The position numbers were made by a program, and so were the translations under genes. A stretch of DNA of 64,000 nt from Pseudoips prasinana (taxonomy: Eukaryota > Arthropoda > Insecta > Lepidoptera > Nolidae): the NCBI GenBank assembly GCA_951640165.1, contig OX621245.1, positions 18,964,330-19,028,329 on the forward strand, written 5' to 3'. Positions 46,985 to 58,650 of this stretch are shown here, in pieces. Each line of letters begins with the position of its first letter. Within the stretch, counting starts at the first letter, position 1. The notes under the pieces are model-generated. The model saw nothing but the letters and a program-made list of their open reading frames with translations, did no database searches and had not been told where the DNA came from.

Positions 46985-47235
46985 AGCCAGTTGCTCTCAC
47001 CGGTCCGTGGGCGATCGGCGAGGTTAAGCAACTAGGCTCGCGGTCAGTCCATGGATGGGTGACCGCCAAAGTGGATTAATTTCTGAGCGTCTCTGTGCTT
47101 CGGAGGGCACGTTAAGCTGTCGATCCCGGTTGTAGTCATTAGGGACCTGCCGTTAAGCCATGTCAGAAGCCTAATGGGTGGCTTGAACAACTCTGACACC
47201 AAGGTAACCACTGCCCACACGATGAGTAAGTTAGT
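46985..47235 (+). mobile_element. 5S rRNA-derived SINE (SINE3 type)
   Basis: Positions 47011-47068 resemble the 3' half of insect 5S rRNA, which carries the internal promoter: GAGGTTAAGCAACTAGGC, GCGGTCAGTCCATGGATGGG and TGACCGCC. The non-5S body follows, with CTTCGGAGGGCACGTTAAGC and a tail ending GTAACCACTGCCCACACGA. It lacks the 5' half of 5S, so it is a retroposon and not a 5S gene. Relatives: 10060-10150, 43915-44215, and (tail only) 57415-57800. Confidence 0.85.
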
Positions 47236-47299
47236 AATTATAATGGACCGTAATTATACTAATTAGTAGTATAACTACGGTCTCTTAAATAAACATACA

Positions 47300-47475
47300 A
47301 TCGACTCCATCTTCTCGTTATCAGTTTGAAATCCAATTGGTACAAAATTTATATGGGACCTCCATCTCGAAAGCATTCCTATAAAATAAAACGTGTTCAA
47401 AAGCGGTCCACTAACAAAGAATAAATCGCGAAACATATAAAAAAAAATGATTTGCCTCCCCTTTTCTAAGTCGGT
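47300..47475 (+). repeat. Dispersed repeat ending in AAGTCGGTTA, copy 2
   Basis: Ends CTCCCCTTTTCTAAGTCGGT, with text similar to 34880-35053. Diverged, non-coding. Confidence 0.5.
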
Positions 47476-48250
47476 TATAATACTGGTATATGTACTTTAA
47501 CATGCAATGTTAGAAATACATACCTATTAAACTCGAATCGAATTATTTATTATAAGCACTCAATTCACTGACTGACAAATCATTATTCCACTGTCACTGC
47601 ACATAATATGTGCACAGCTAAAATACGATAACATTTCTTAACTTATTACGAATGCATGACACAATTCATGCAGAAACTCAACGTTAGCTTATTTTATAAC
47701 ATCCCGGCAATGTAAAGAATTAATTATTTGGTAAACACGACGTTCCTATCACTGTCAGGATTGCAGTATCACTGAACTACTATGCCACGTTAATTAAGGT
47801 GCAAACACATTTACGCGTCTCTGTGCGACGAAGTGATTAAATGCTACGTAGTACAGAATAATTTATTTCCCATATCAGTATAGTTTGTTGTTGGCAGCTC
47901 TGATCTATGGCATCGACTATAAAAATAATGTATTTTATTTATTGGAGGAATCATACATTACGATGTTATCTTAAGGTCAATAGGTAGTAGATTCTTGAAA
48001 GATGAACGTAAACAAATATTTTAGTATATTGGAATCGTGACTGATAATACCCCAATGACGGCACATAATGCGCTATTAACGGTTATCCTTTGATAAAGAC
48101 TCATCATTGGGGTAACTCAAGAGATAAACTTATTATGTTTATGTTACAAACACTTGACACACTGAAACTACTACACTGCTCGGTAATCAAAGGAGGAGCG
48201 GCAAACCTACCATAGACCGGGTAAGTCTGTATATGGCTGGAATTAATATA
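47476..48250. other. Non-coding DNA
   Basis: No gene or repeat recognised before the mariner. The last two bases (TA) are the left target duplication. Confidence 0.5.
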
Positions 48251-49538
48251 TTAGGTCTTTACCTATGAAATTGCCGTTCTGCAGTACTGGCCATTTCAAA
48301 TCAAAATAATTTTTGTTTGGCTAAGAATTCTAATTTCAAATTAATTTTATTTTAAAAACATGGATTCTTTTTTCCAAAAGTAGTCATTTCTTTATTGATT
48401 AGTGTTACATTTTCATCGCATTTCAATCTTTTTCGTCATCATGGATACGTTAAAAATTCGAGTAATTATGGAATATGAGTACCGTCGTGGCAGCAACGCG
48501 GCACAAGCGGCACGCAACATCAACGACGTTTACGGAGCTAACACTACAAACCAACGCACCACCTGTTATTGGTTTGCTCGCTTCCGTTCTGGAAATTTCG
48601 ACCTGAAAAATGAACCTCGCGGTCGTCCGAAGACTTTGGTCGACAATGACGAATTAAAGGCGGTTGTGGAAGCTGATGATACACAATCTACGGCTGAATT
48701 AGCAGCAGCTTTCGACGTTAGCGTCAAAACAATATTGGTCCATTTGCGTCAAATTGGCAAGGTAAAAAAGCTTGACAAATGGGTGCCCCACGAACTCAAT
48801 GATCGCCAGCGCGAAGTACGCGTCGAGACGTGCCTTGCACTGCTCAACAGACACACAAATGAAGGAATTTTGAACCGCATTGTTACCTGCGATGAAAAAT
48901 GGATTCTGTTTGATAACCGCAAGCGCTCAGCAAGTTGGTTGGATCCTGGTTCAGCACCTAAACAATGCCCTAAACGAAAACTTACCCCTAGAAAAGTGAT
49001 GGTCACTGTTTGGTGGTCTAGCGCCGGTGTGATTCATCACAGCTTCTTACCAAACGGGGTGAGCATTACTGCAGATGTGTACTGTGAAGAACTGAGCACA
49101 ATGATGGAGAAGCTGGCGCATCTCCAACCAGCATTGGTCAATCGCTCGTCTCCGCTGCTCCTGCACGACAACGCGCGACCTCATACTGCACAGCAGACGG
49201 TCTCCAAGTTGCAAGAACTGGGGTTGGAAGCTCTCCGTCATCCGCCCTACTCACCAGACCTTGCGCCTACAGACTACTACTTTTTCCAGAATTTGGATAA
49301 CTTCTTGGCGGGAAAAAAATTCAATACCCGAGAGGCAGTACAAAATGCCTTTGAAGAATTTGTTGCCTCCCGTCCAGCTGATTTCTTTAAGAAGGGCATC
49401 AATAAACTGCCACTGCGATGGCAAAGATGCATTGCTTGCATGGGTGATTACTTCGATTAATACAAATAAAAAAATTCATGAAAAAAATTCGTTTAAATTT
49501 TTTCATACAAAACGGCAATTTCATAGGTAAAGACCTAT
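48251..49538 (+). mobile_element. Apparently intact mariner transposon (cecropia-type), 1288 bp
   Basis: Inverted repeats of about 28 bp: left 48251-48278 starts TTAGGTCTTTACCTATGAAA; right 49511-49538 is its reverse complement except for the outermost base. TA dinucleotides at 48249-48250 and 49539-49540 fit the TA target duplication. One full-length transposase lies inside. The size matches typical mariner (about 1.3 kb). Confidence 0.94.
48441..49460 (+). CDS. Mariner transposase, intact
   Basis: 339 residues from ATG 48441. A frame-matched ATG at 48402 would add 13 residues, but mariner proteins normally start as MDTLKIR does here. Two N-terminal helix-turn-helix regions bind the inverted repeats, joined by a GRPK motif (61-64). 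WVPHEL is at 114-119. Catalytic D,D34D: D151 (TCDEKW), D243 (LHDNARPH), D278 (LAPTDYYFF). The protein ends RWQRCIACMGDYFD. All motifs and the reading frame are intact. It resembles the cecropia subfamily (Hsmar1/SETMAR group) by memory. The source of host expression is unknown. Confidence 0.95.
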   Translation: MDTLKIRVIMEYEYRRGSNAAQAARNINDVYGANTTNQRTTCYWFARFRSGNFDLKNEPRGRPKTLVDNDELKAVVEADDTQSTAELAAAFDVSVKTILVHLRQIGKVKKLDKWVPHELNDRQREVRVETCLALLNRHTNEGILNRIVTCDEKWILFDNRKRSASWLDPGSAPKQCPKRKLTPRKVMVTVWWSSAGVIHHSFLPNGVSITADVYCEELSTMMEKLAHLQPALVNRSSPLLLHDNARPHTAQQTVSKLQELGLEALRHPPYSPDLAPTDYYFFQNLDNFLAGKKFNTREAVQNAFEEFVASRPADFFKKGINKLPLRWQRCIACMGDYFD

Positions 49539-49540
49539 TA

Positions 49541-51264
49541 TTTGAGATACCAACATATTCACCGTGGATATTATATCGTCGACCTAACCCAGGCTCTATT
49601 TATGAGAATATGTGTTCGGCACGATAAATCTAAATATCTACCGCAAAACAAATGTATGACTACAACAAACATGTTCTCACCATTTACAAGCGTTTATATT
49701 AAGTCTACGTGAATAAAACCTTTTAATTTTATTTTATAGAATAGCACCACATTAAGCTACTAGCATTTTAGGAGTTCGGGAAATAAGTCGCTCTAAGCCA
49801 GACCTTTTCGCGCGATTTGAAGGTTTGATGACCTTGGGCATATAGCCAATATGTTTAAAAACCATCACAAGGTTCAATCGTTGTTGAGCTTCTCCATATC
49901 GTTGTTGATCAGCGTGCTACGCTTTCAGCTAAGCTAGTTGATAAAGTGATAAAAGGCAGTGAGCAGGAGCAAGTCTCGCAGACAAGACGGGCTCGAGCAC
50001 CTGAAGTATGCAGGCGTCTAGACTGGAAAAGTAATTGTCTTCAAAGCTCTTCAATGATCTCATAGGAGAGCTCAGCAATAGGAATGTCCGATGCTGGGCT
50101 AGGGGAAGCGGATATGATTTTTCTGAATCCAGACGACGGGCTCCATTAAAGAGCGTCTTAAATATGCGGAACCAATTCTAGTGCACATATGTTAATAGAC
50201 TATTTTCTTTTTACTTATTATTTACAAAGAATATAAATTATAATTTCTATAGTAATAACTAATAGCGTCCAAAAACCACAAAGGTTTAAACGTTTTTGTG
50301 TTTATGTAATGTGTAAATGTAAGTACATGATATTAAGGGTCACTGGTAAACGTGTCAAATACGCCTTTCATTTAAACTTTAACGGATTGGTGATCGAAAA
50401 AATCTTAAAAAAATAAGTATTTGGTCAGGCAACTTACCAAAGACCTTAACGGACGATTTAGATATAGAAACGGAACGTATAGTCCAAAACTAACGTTATT
50501 TATGGCATATTTTGCTAACGTTATTTATGGCGGGAAACATAAGCGTTAAATATTCAAAATTCGAGTCCAACATAATAATATTTTCAGGAAGCTGTTAGAA
50601 CTGCCTCGTCTTTGTATAGTTTCCTGAAGATTTTTGCGAAAGCACGCACATATAGCATTAATTTGGAAAAACTTATCCGTAAAAAAAACAGTCGCAACGG
50701 CATTGTTAATAATGTAGTGGAGAGTTTCACCTGTCATAGTCTGTCAAATGCCATGAAGAGTCAGTCTTCTGAACCTAAAAAAAAAAAGATACCTTTATTT
50801 TTATCTCTGCTACTAAATTCTTATAAGGTTTGTTACCAAATCCATAATCGAAACATTTTACGAGAACAAGTTATTTTTTTTAATTTTATTGATTATTTTT
50901 CTTTACTTTCCGGGCGGAGTATATCGAACGACGAGGTTTTTTTATTCATACTTTTATATATGACTATGTCTTATTTCCACAAATTATAAGAAACATCATT
51001 ATACATCTTCTGTGCGGAAAAGGTATATATAACAACGTGTGTCCAACCGGATGAAATACAAGAACTCACTAATCTGAAGATTTGAAAATTCTAACTGTCC
51101 TGTTTCTTAGTCTGTAATGTATATCGACTAACACATTATACAATAATAATTAAAAAAAATGGTTTGGGATCATAGATCGGCCGCATAAAATCTTCTATTG
51201 GGAGAAAAATCCATATCATCCCAATCTGCCATCTTGTTACTTCAGTTTCATTACTGACTGTATG
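49541..51264. other. Non-coding DNA
   Basis: A less AT-rich piece at 49780-50160 may be an old repeat. A 125-codon frame at 50612-50989 has no ATG start and no recognisable features. Confidence 0.45.
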
Positions 51265-51365
51265 GAATTACATAATGAAATAATTAAATTTATTCAGCAC
51301 TTGGGTATTTACATACACTTGTACTTGTCAAGCTCACAATGTAATACATAAACATAGTTAAAAAC
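51265..51365 (-). mobile_element. LINE 3' terminal fragment, copy 2
   Basis: Same as 16856-16975: on the minus strand CTTGACAAGTACAAGTGTATG and CCCAAGTGCTGAATAAATTT. Strong 5' truncation. Confidence 0.6.
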
Positions 51366-52057
51366 AGTAATTAAAGCAACAAAATATTTTGAATTAGTCC
51401 GTCCGTGCGGTCTGTTTCGTCACATAAAAAAACTGTTTGAATAAAATTAATATTCAATCGTTTTACAGAGACGCGTAAATGAAATCGTACCTTTATATTC
51501 AGAAATAATCTTGAGTTGAGAATGTTTTCACGATTGTTATGAAATTAGCTGTCTGAATGGTACAATAAGCGATATACTTACCTTCAACAAGACACTCACG
51601 ATGAACGAGGTTCTCCGGTAATACTCATTAAATAACTGATAGGTAGGCCTTTTTCCTTATATAAGATACTTAAAATATAATCCTTCGTCACTGCTCGCCA
51701 GGAAAAATCTATTAATGCTGACCCGTTTGGAGTTAGGTTATATTTATAATATGTCTGGTTTTCTACCACTCAAGTATCTAATCTAGCATGTGCTTAAAAC
51801 GGTGAACTCGTCGATACTTGTCATCAAGCAAGAGTAGTATTTATGCCACCTGTCCTTTCATAGCAGTCGTTATACCAACATGCTTAGTAGTATTCATATC
51901 ATTCTTCTTTATAGTATTTATATCGAATTCCAACACTTTAGGACTTTTGAAATTACTAAGCGAATCTTCAAAATTCTGAAAAGAGAGAGTGTCAAGGAAA
52001 TCAGAATTAAACAATTCAATATTTATTATGTATACCATTTGAGAATACGAAGGTTTT
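51366..52057. other. Non-coding DNA
   Basis: Nothing recognised. Confidence 0.5.
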
Positions 52058-52265
52058 ATGTGTGGTGACAGCATAGAATATCATCACCCCATCTCATCCC
52101 GTGGGGGGCGTAGAAATCGACCGCGGAAATACCTACCAGAGAACGGGCCGCAGCATTTTTCTGTGAGCTATGACTATCAAACTGCGATCGTCAACCCGTC
52201 TGGCAAGCGTGGTGATTATGACATTCTTTGGGTAGGCTTTTGTCCAGCAGTCAAAAAATTATTTT
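52058..52265 (+). mobile_element. LINE/SINE 3' end fragment
   Basis: GATCGTCAACCCGTCTGGCA, GCGTGGTGATTATG and TTTTGTCCAGCAGTC match the 3' ends at 14537 (inverse) and 22100. It finishes in an A/T-rich stretch. Confidence 0.55.
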
Positions 52266-52279
52266 TAATATAAGTATCA

Positions 52280-52612
52280 GGAGATCAGAGGCTCTACCGG
52301 CTAAGTCGCCGAACATCGATTTCTTAAATGGCGTTCAAATAAATATAGGTTAAAAATTACTTTACCAATCGTTAAATCGGCTTCCATGAGCACATGTGAC
52401 GTCATAAATGGTCCGGAATCGATTGTCAACATTGAAGCCGATTTAACGATTGATTAAGTCCTTTAAAACGTTTATTTATTTGAACGCCATTCACGAAAAC
52501 TATGTTCGGCGACTTGCGTTACGCCTGGTAGAGATTCTAACTATTCGTAGTAGAAACGATTCGTTTTTGGAATATAGGAACCGGGCGTTAGCCGGTAGAG
52601 CCCCAGGCGTTA
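52280..52612. mobile_element. MITE with long imperfect inverted arms
   Basis: Outer ends: AGGCTCTACCGGCTAA at about 52288 and TTAGCCGGTAGAGCCC near 52587. Inner arms around 52325-52400 and 52430-52500 mirror with AATGGCGTTCAAATAAAT and complement. The right arm has an extra ~70 bp at about 52515-52580. Non-coding. Confidence 0.7.
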
Positions 52613-52905
52613 CTTTGCGGAAATCCATAGCAATCAAAATACAAAATCAATATGTGGAGTTAATTCCGCTAATAGTCAGTTTAATCATACCGGGATGCAA
52701 TTTGCAATGGGACTCATTCGAACACTCGACGAGTTAGCAGCCCTTGATAATGGTCCGTGGAGGGCTGAAACACGTGTTGGGTACTGACGCATTTAATTTG
52801 CTTTATATATGTTGTCCTTCTTGCATGTGCATATTTTTGCGGGTGGGAGGGCGGTGCAAATTGCATCCCGGCATGATTAAACTGACAATTAGCAGAATTA
52901 ACATT
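52613..52905. mobile_element. Second MITE, abutting the first
   Basis: TTCCGCTAATAGTCAGTTTA at about 52665 is mirrored by TAAACTGACAATTAGCAGAA ending near 52900, with GGGATGCAATTTGCA and complement inside. One arm of the same family recurs alone at 55125-55208. Confidence 0.65.
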
Positions 52906-53004
52906 ACATATTAATTTTTTATTTTGATCGTTTTTAATATTCTACAATCTGGTTTTCGTATTTTATTCCACTATTTATGTTACATACTATATATGGCCGT
53001 GTGG

Positions 53005-53240
53005 TTTAAGGTTTAAAAAGAATATCAGAGCAAATCCCGTGGGTGTCGACTAAGGGATACAACAGCCAGTAGGGCAGCAGTGCTACCTGCGTACTAGCCA
53101 CCACCTAACTGCAGTCGCCAACTCGCATGCCAAACGCGGTGACTACGGCAAACCCCTCCAAATAACAACGTTATAGAAACCTTTGGGGGAGGCCTACGTC
53201 CAGCAGTAGACGTTATCAGGCTAATGATGTGATGATGATA
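53005..53240 (+). mobile_element. SINE/RTE-like 3' end with TGA tail
   Basis: CAACTCGCATGCCAAACGCG, CTTTGGGGGAGGCCTACGTC and CAGCAGTAGACGTTATCAGG, then TGATGTGATGATGATAC. It shares the RTE-like 3' end (FVQQW region at DNA level) but not coding sequence. Confidence 0.7.
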
Positions 53241-54444
53241 CTGTATATGGTATTTATACTATACGTATACAGTATTGTATAAGTACGTTGGCAACTGTCT
53301 CATAAACTGAACTCAACATTGTTTTGATGCTCTCGCCAATACTTAAATAAAACGTTATTTATAGTTTGTTATGTAAGCGCGATTAAAAGCACGTTCCCCT
53401 GTGGCAAAGAGCCAACTAGCAAACATAATTCCTCTTTGTTTTTTTATGTTGAGGAAGGATACTTCAACCTGTAACTAATTATGAAGATGAAATGACCAAT
53501 AATATTATTTAATATATTCAATTTATTTATTTTAAATATTTGTGAATGAGTTTCATTTTAACCTGTTCATGTTTAAGTAATTATCGTTTCATTTTAGATT
53601 TTGTTATCCATTATTTTTAGTCTCCGAATGCAATTTGAATGATATCAAACATTTACCAAAATTTACCTTTTCAATACGTGTTTGCTGCCAAGTACTCTAG
53701 AAGAATTTATCTATACATTTAGAAGTTTTAACTAAAATAGACAAGCTGTGACTCAAATCTTTATAATTTTGAACAAAATTATTCGTAATGACATTATTAA
53801 CAGCACTAGTCCTTTTTGTAAACAATGTAGGTCTAGACAATGAAGATGTTTTAATGTCATTATTAACTTTTATAAAAATCTTGAAGGCACTTAATGAGTC
53901 TCCTTAAATTTAATTAAGATACCTACACTACACCATTATTATTGTCATCAACCTAAAATGTTTTGAGAATAAAGAATGTTTAAGTTTAGTTGAAGACCGT
54001 GTAATTAATTCTAAGTATTTTTTACAAGCCCAATGAAGCTAGAATAAAACAGTAGTATAAAATAAAAAATCGGCAATATGCCTGGTGGAAGCGTCTTCAA
54101 TTCCAGATAATGACTCTCCGGGTTCAATTTCGACATGAATACCTAGTTATTTAAAGATTACCTACATTTATAATGTTTTCGTTGCGTTGTTTGTTTATCA
54201 TTTGTGGAATGAACATTAAGCCCTTCGAAATAATCGGAGCACAAAATACCACGACCTGGATAGTCGAGGTATTTTAACGTTACACTAAACATGAAAAGTT
54301 AAAATTAGATTTATTAAAAGTTAGTTTATTTCTGTTTTAAGCTTGTAGAAATAATACAGAGTTAGAATTACAAACAGAAACTTACATACGAATCGTTGAA
54401 AGGTCTTAAATAGAAACAAATATTACGAGTTTATTTGCAAGACG
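53241..54444. other. Non-coding DNA
   Basis: AT-rich. A weak tRNA-like scrap near 54090 (GGTTCAATTTCGAC) could be an old SINE head. Confidence 0.45.
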
Positions 54445-54675
54445 AAAGCCTAGAAAGAATAACAGGATGGTATGGGGTGGCCCATACCATCCACCTGTGT
54501 ACTAGCTACCACCTAACTCCGGCACCAACTCGCATGCCAAGCACGGTGACTAAGGCAACTCACTCCAAATGGCAACGTAAAGTTGCCATTTTCAACATTA
54601 TCAGCTTGATGCTGTCCAGAGTCCAGCAACAGAAGTGGATGATATCAGGCTGATAATGATGACGATGATGATATT
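54445..54675 (+). mobile_element. SINE/RTE-like 3' end with TGA tail, copy 2
   Basis: Same family as 53005-53240: CAACTCGCATGCCAAGCACG, CTCCAAATGGCAACGT, and a tail TGATAATGATGACGATGATG at about 54651. Confidence 0.7.
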
Positions 54676-54953
54676 TTCATGGCTATCATGACCAAGTAAC
54701 GTTCACAGCCATCAAATTTCAAAACAGTATACTTAGGTTTGTCGTCTGTCGCATCGGCTTTTGATTTAACACGGCTCCGAACTGAGTTTCATCAGTATTA
54801 TCACCGGAAATATATAATAAATCTATAAATGGCAGATTACCTAAAATATACGTGTTTCATTTTACCTATGAATTTGTGACATTTAATTTTAGTGGGTCAT
54901 TTTTGCAAGTTACCTAAACATTATTATTAGATTCAAAGTGTTTATTCGAAAAA

Positions 54954-55020
54954 CTAGTGCAAGTTAGCAGTTAGTTATAATTGCATGTTGCAATTATAAA
55001 TAACTGCTTACTTGCACTAA
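54954..55020. repeat. Hairpin, ~30-bp arms
   Basis: TAGTGCAAGTTAGCAGTTAG and TAACTGCTTACTTGCACTA mirror around ATTGCATGTTGCAAT. A small foldback. Confidence 0.6.
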
Positions 55021-55124
55021 TTTAATTTAACCCAGTATGTTCAATAAAATTAGTGAGTGAATCTAATATATATTGCAGAATAGTAAAAAAAAATATCAAT
55101 AGCAATTTAATCACGCGTTCAATT

Positions 55125-55322
55125 GCGGAAATCCATCCAGTATTAAAACACAAAATTAAGGTGATGTATTAATTCCGCTGATCATTAGTTTAATCTAGCC
55201 GGGATGTACCCCAATCTGTCAAATTTCTTTTATAGATTTTCAACTTTATCACATAAGCATAAGGTTCACTTTCCATTGGGGAAATTTGACGAATGGGTAG
55301 CTTGATGTGCTGGTGTCTGTAC
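55125..55322. mobile_element. Two MITE fragments joined
   Basis: 55125-55208 is one arm of the 52613-52905 family (GCGGAAATCCATCC, AATTCCGCTGATCATTAG). At 55205 it passes directly into 55205-55322, a GTACAGACGCC-family MITE with complete right end (GTGCTGGTGTCTGTAC) but missing its left inverted repeat. Either one element inserted and lost sequence, or a deletion joined them. Confidence 0.7.
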
Positions 55323-55343
55323 ATCTCCATCGCCATGCCAAAG

Positions 55344-55395
55344 TTATTTGCTTTTTCATACTATGCTACAAAGAATAGTATGAAAAAGCAAATAA
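55344..55395. repeat. Hairpin, perfect 21-bp arms
   Basis: TTATTTGCTTTTTCATACTA at 55344 and its complement ending at 55395 around a 10-bp loop. Confidence 0.75.
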
Positions 55396-57077
55396 TATGC
55401 ACATGCCTAAGCATGTAAGAATGGCAGAATTCGTACCGCATACTTCTTTTGTTGTTCAGCTTTATAATTTGTACCACTTATTAAGACAACTGAGGCATTC
55501 ATTTTCATGTATTCATTTTAATTAATAAAATCAATAAGAATATTTCAATTATTTTCAGTAAATAAATGTAATGAAATCGGAAACTAAACGCAGTTACGTT
55601 GTCATAAATTGTCATGTGTAAAATAATACAAAAGTCGAAATTATAATTAATTATTTATAAATGGGAACAACATTACATATAATTGGAGACTTATTATACC
55701 TATGAAAGCACAGTAGTTGCATTAAATCGTAATAATTAATGATTTAGACAAGGACGATTTTCGACATTAATATTTTTTTGTTCATGGCAATTATTTATTG
55801 ACAGGTAAAGACAATCTGTCAGGTATCTATTGCTGTCAAAGATATTATATAATATCTTTGATTGCTGTTATTTTGGCTTGTGGTTTGTAACTACATGTCA
55901 CAGAGTACATCATACATTTGTAATCTCATCAATTGAGCAAATTATCTTGCAGTCTTTACGTTGAGTTAACCTCAACAAAACTGGTAATAAACCATGTTTA
56001 ATAAAGGGTCAGTCTCAGAATAGGATTATGTAGGGAACAAATAATAGTTTTTTGCATATTCCTCATCTGACTCGTGACCTGGTCAGGATTCCCGGGTCAG
56101 GTTCGGAATAAATAAAAAGAATAAAAGAATACAAAAAGAGCGATAAACAATAAACATTTACTTTATCACCATAACAATATTCTGCAACTATAATATGTAA
56201 CAATCTTCATTGATACGCTAGTATTACATCGTCAGATCAGTAGATACACTTTGATATTTACAGTATCTTTATTTATTACGCAGTAAGAGTTTTTTTAGAA
56301 CTGCAATGTATCCAAGGTCATGAGGTTGACAAAACGTAACCCTGAATGAAAACTGGTTATAACTTTTATATCCCATGTTCACAAATCTAAGAAATAAAAA
56401 ATGCCTTGACTATCATATTAACTACCAATTAAAACAAAAAATATCCCAAAACACGAAATTTTAATAGCGGTACGAAAGTCTCTAACAATCCTGCCGTTCA
56501 CCTTTATATATTTGGTTAAATGTATGAAATAATTTCTGCTATCGTTTTTGTTATATATTGCTATACCTAGGTTTATATTTAGTTACACTTTCAATGTTTT
56601 TTATGTTTATCGTACACAGAAGACTATTAGAGTTATATTTTAATTTATTTTTAACATTTATACGTAATCTATAAGCAATATCTACCAATTCTGCAAAGAC
56701 TCAGTCACTAATTTAATTGAATGCATATATAGGTATGCATATGCACTCGCAAAATTAAAACTGACAATGTCTGTACACGCATCAAAATAATCTAGGGATA
56801 TTTTATCAACTATCTAAAATACCAAATTTGGCGGGATCTCTCTCAAATATTTTCGTTGTTGCATGTCTTTTGGAGAAACTGATCTTGTCTCTGCGTAGTA
56901 ACACGATATTTACCCGTGTGTCGTTCGACCACATCCCTAGTACTGCGAAAACGTGAGTACAACCTTCATATTACGTTTAGGCTGGTGTGTTGGGCCTCAG
57001 CAACGACGCGATGACTAGCACCATTTTCTAACATGACCATGGTTGATCACATTTCCTCTCACATGACATGACGCATA
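55396..57077. other. Non-coding DNA
   Basis: AT-rich, nothing recognised. Confidence 0.5.
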
Positions 57078-57140
57078 AAGCTCGCACGGCTCGTTAAACT
57101 GAAAGAGTTTTTCTTTCAGTTTAACGAGCCGTGCGAACTT
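57078..57140. repeat. Hairpin, 29-bp arms
   Basis: Arms 57078-57106 and 57112-57140 contain GCACGGCTCGTTAAACTG and complement, one mismatch, 5-bp loop. Confidence 0.75.
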
Positions 57141-57414
57141 ATCCCTTTTCATTAATTAATATTATTAAAACAATTCCAATTTTCCTGAACGTAACGGATT
57201 AACGTACTCAGAATTTTGACGCCGTATTTTGCTTAAATTTTATTTAGATTTTTAAAATTTAGATCGATTATCGAATTAAGTACAATCTTATATTCAGATT
57301 GTATTATATTCTATAATCAATCAATCAATCAATTAAAAAACTTCATTGAAACTAAAAAGAATTCAAACTATAAAGTCGTAAATAATTAAGGATTAGGTTA
57401 TCCCTAGTTTTTAG

Positions 57415-57800
57415 ATGTGTGATTGTTGAAATTATACTTCTTGAGTTTTCGTGCGGGTAGTGGTTACCCTTTGTTAATATTCTTCAAGCAGCCTGTTAGA
57501 CTTCATCGGATCGGACGGATCACATGGATGTTTTTATATGATCCATTACATGTGTTCCGTGGACGTGTGTGACTGTTGAAATTCTACTTCTAGAGTTTTA
57601 ATGCGGGTAGTAGTTACCCTTTGTTAATATTCTTCAAGCAGCCTGTTAGACTTCATCGGATCGAACGGATCACATGGATGTCCATGTGATCCGTTACATG
57701 TGTTCCGTGGACGTGTGTGATTATTGAAATTATACTTCTTGAGTTTTCATGCGGGTAGTAGTTACCCTTTGTTAATATTCTTCAACCAGACTGTTAGGTC
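57415..57800 (+). repeat. Minisatellite, ~150-bp unit, 2.5 copies, derived from a SINE tail
   Basis: Units start at about 57421, 57571 and 57719 (spacing 150 and 148). Each has GGGTAGTGGTTACCCTTTG or a near match and CAAGCAGCCTGTTAGACTTC, which align with the reverse complement of the tail of the 5S-derived SINE at 46985-47235. The second half has the palindrome CACATGGATGTCCATGTG, complete only in unit 2. Confidence 0.8.
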
Positions 57801-58349
57801 CTTATCTTAAAGAGGTATCTACTTACGTTAGTGGACACTCTTGGGCACTCCCCAGTGACTGCTTTAACAAACCGATAACATATGTACTAGCAACTGAGAT
57901 ACTGGCTGTTAATAACTCAAAGTCTTTAATAAACAAATTATCTAAATTATTATAAGTCCAAAATGTGATGACGTAGAATTATTCCTTCTCACTCTAATCT
58001 GTTGGCTATGTTAAATATACTATGTGAGGACGGAGCAACGAACTTTGCGCGAACAGGGTAATAATACCTAAGTTTCAGAAGTGGAGCATTTTCAGTTTGA
58101 CTCACTGTTTATGTTTAAAATTACTAATTTATTTTACACGAATATACGGTTTGACAAGGCTTCGTAGATTTAATTTACTTATGAGCTAACTTACTCTTTA
58201 AGTTATACCCTAATGACAATAATTAACCACGTGAAGTCTACAGAAATTCAGCTTATTCTTAATTATGAATTTAATCTGAATTTTTTTTTTGTTCTCAATT
58301 CTTATAACTACAATAATTTTAGCCACCTAATACTCTTGGCAACATAATA
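57801..58349. other. Non-coding DNA
   Basis: Nothing recognised. Confidence 0.5.
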
Positions 58350-58650
58350 ATGTCCTTCTAGTCTAACTTTGGCCATGGCGGCCAGACTTAAAGAAGACTA
58401 GCCTTCTACGTGGGATATTTTACAGTGCACAATTGTGCAGTGGTACCTGTGGGAGGACTAGAGACACGACCGGAAAGAGATTATGTACAGTATCGATGGC
58501 TTTAAGTGTTCCTGCCACCTTCCAGACTTTAGGCTGATACTAAAAAACAGCTTAGCAGAACAATCCGGTAATGAATTTTTGGCCCAACCCGGGATTCAAT
58601 CACAGTACCTCTTTACCTGCGATTGAATACGCTACCGCTAGAACAACGAG
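58350..58650 (-). mobile_element. tRNA-derived SINE copy
   Basis: Minus-strand relative of 5669-6026: head near 58649 CGTTGTTCTAGCGGTAGCG, box B region GATTGAATCCCGGG (mutated). The end at 58350 matches AATGTCCTCCTAG. Flanks ACATAATAA and ACATATAATAA are an imperfect target duplication. Confidence 0.82.

Noticed and set aside
47011..47068. 5S rRNA gene
   Set aside because: Only the 3' half is 5S-like and it is followed by a SINE body.
50612..50989. 125-codon open frame
   Set aside because: Starts without ATG, low-complexity lysine and phenylalanine runs from AT-rich DNA, no family features.
57415..57800. CRISPR-like array
   Set aside because: Only 2.5 long units (about 150 bp) without spacers, in animal DNA. 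It is a minisatellite.
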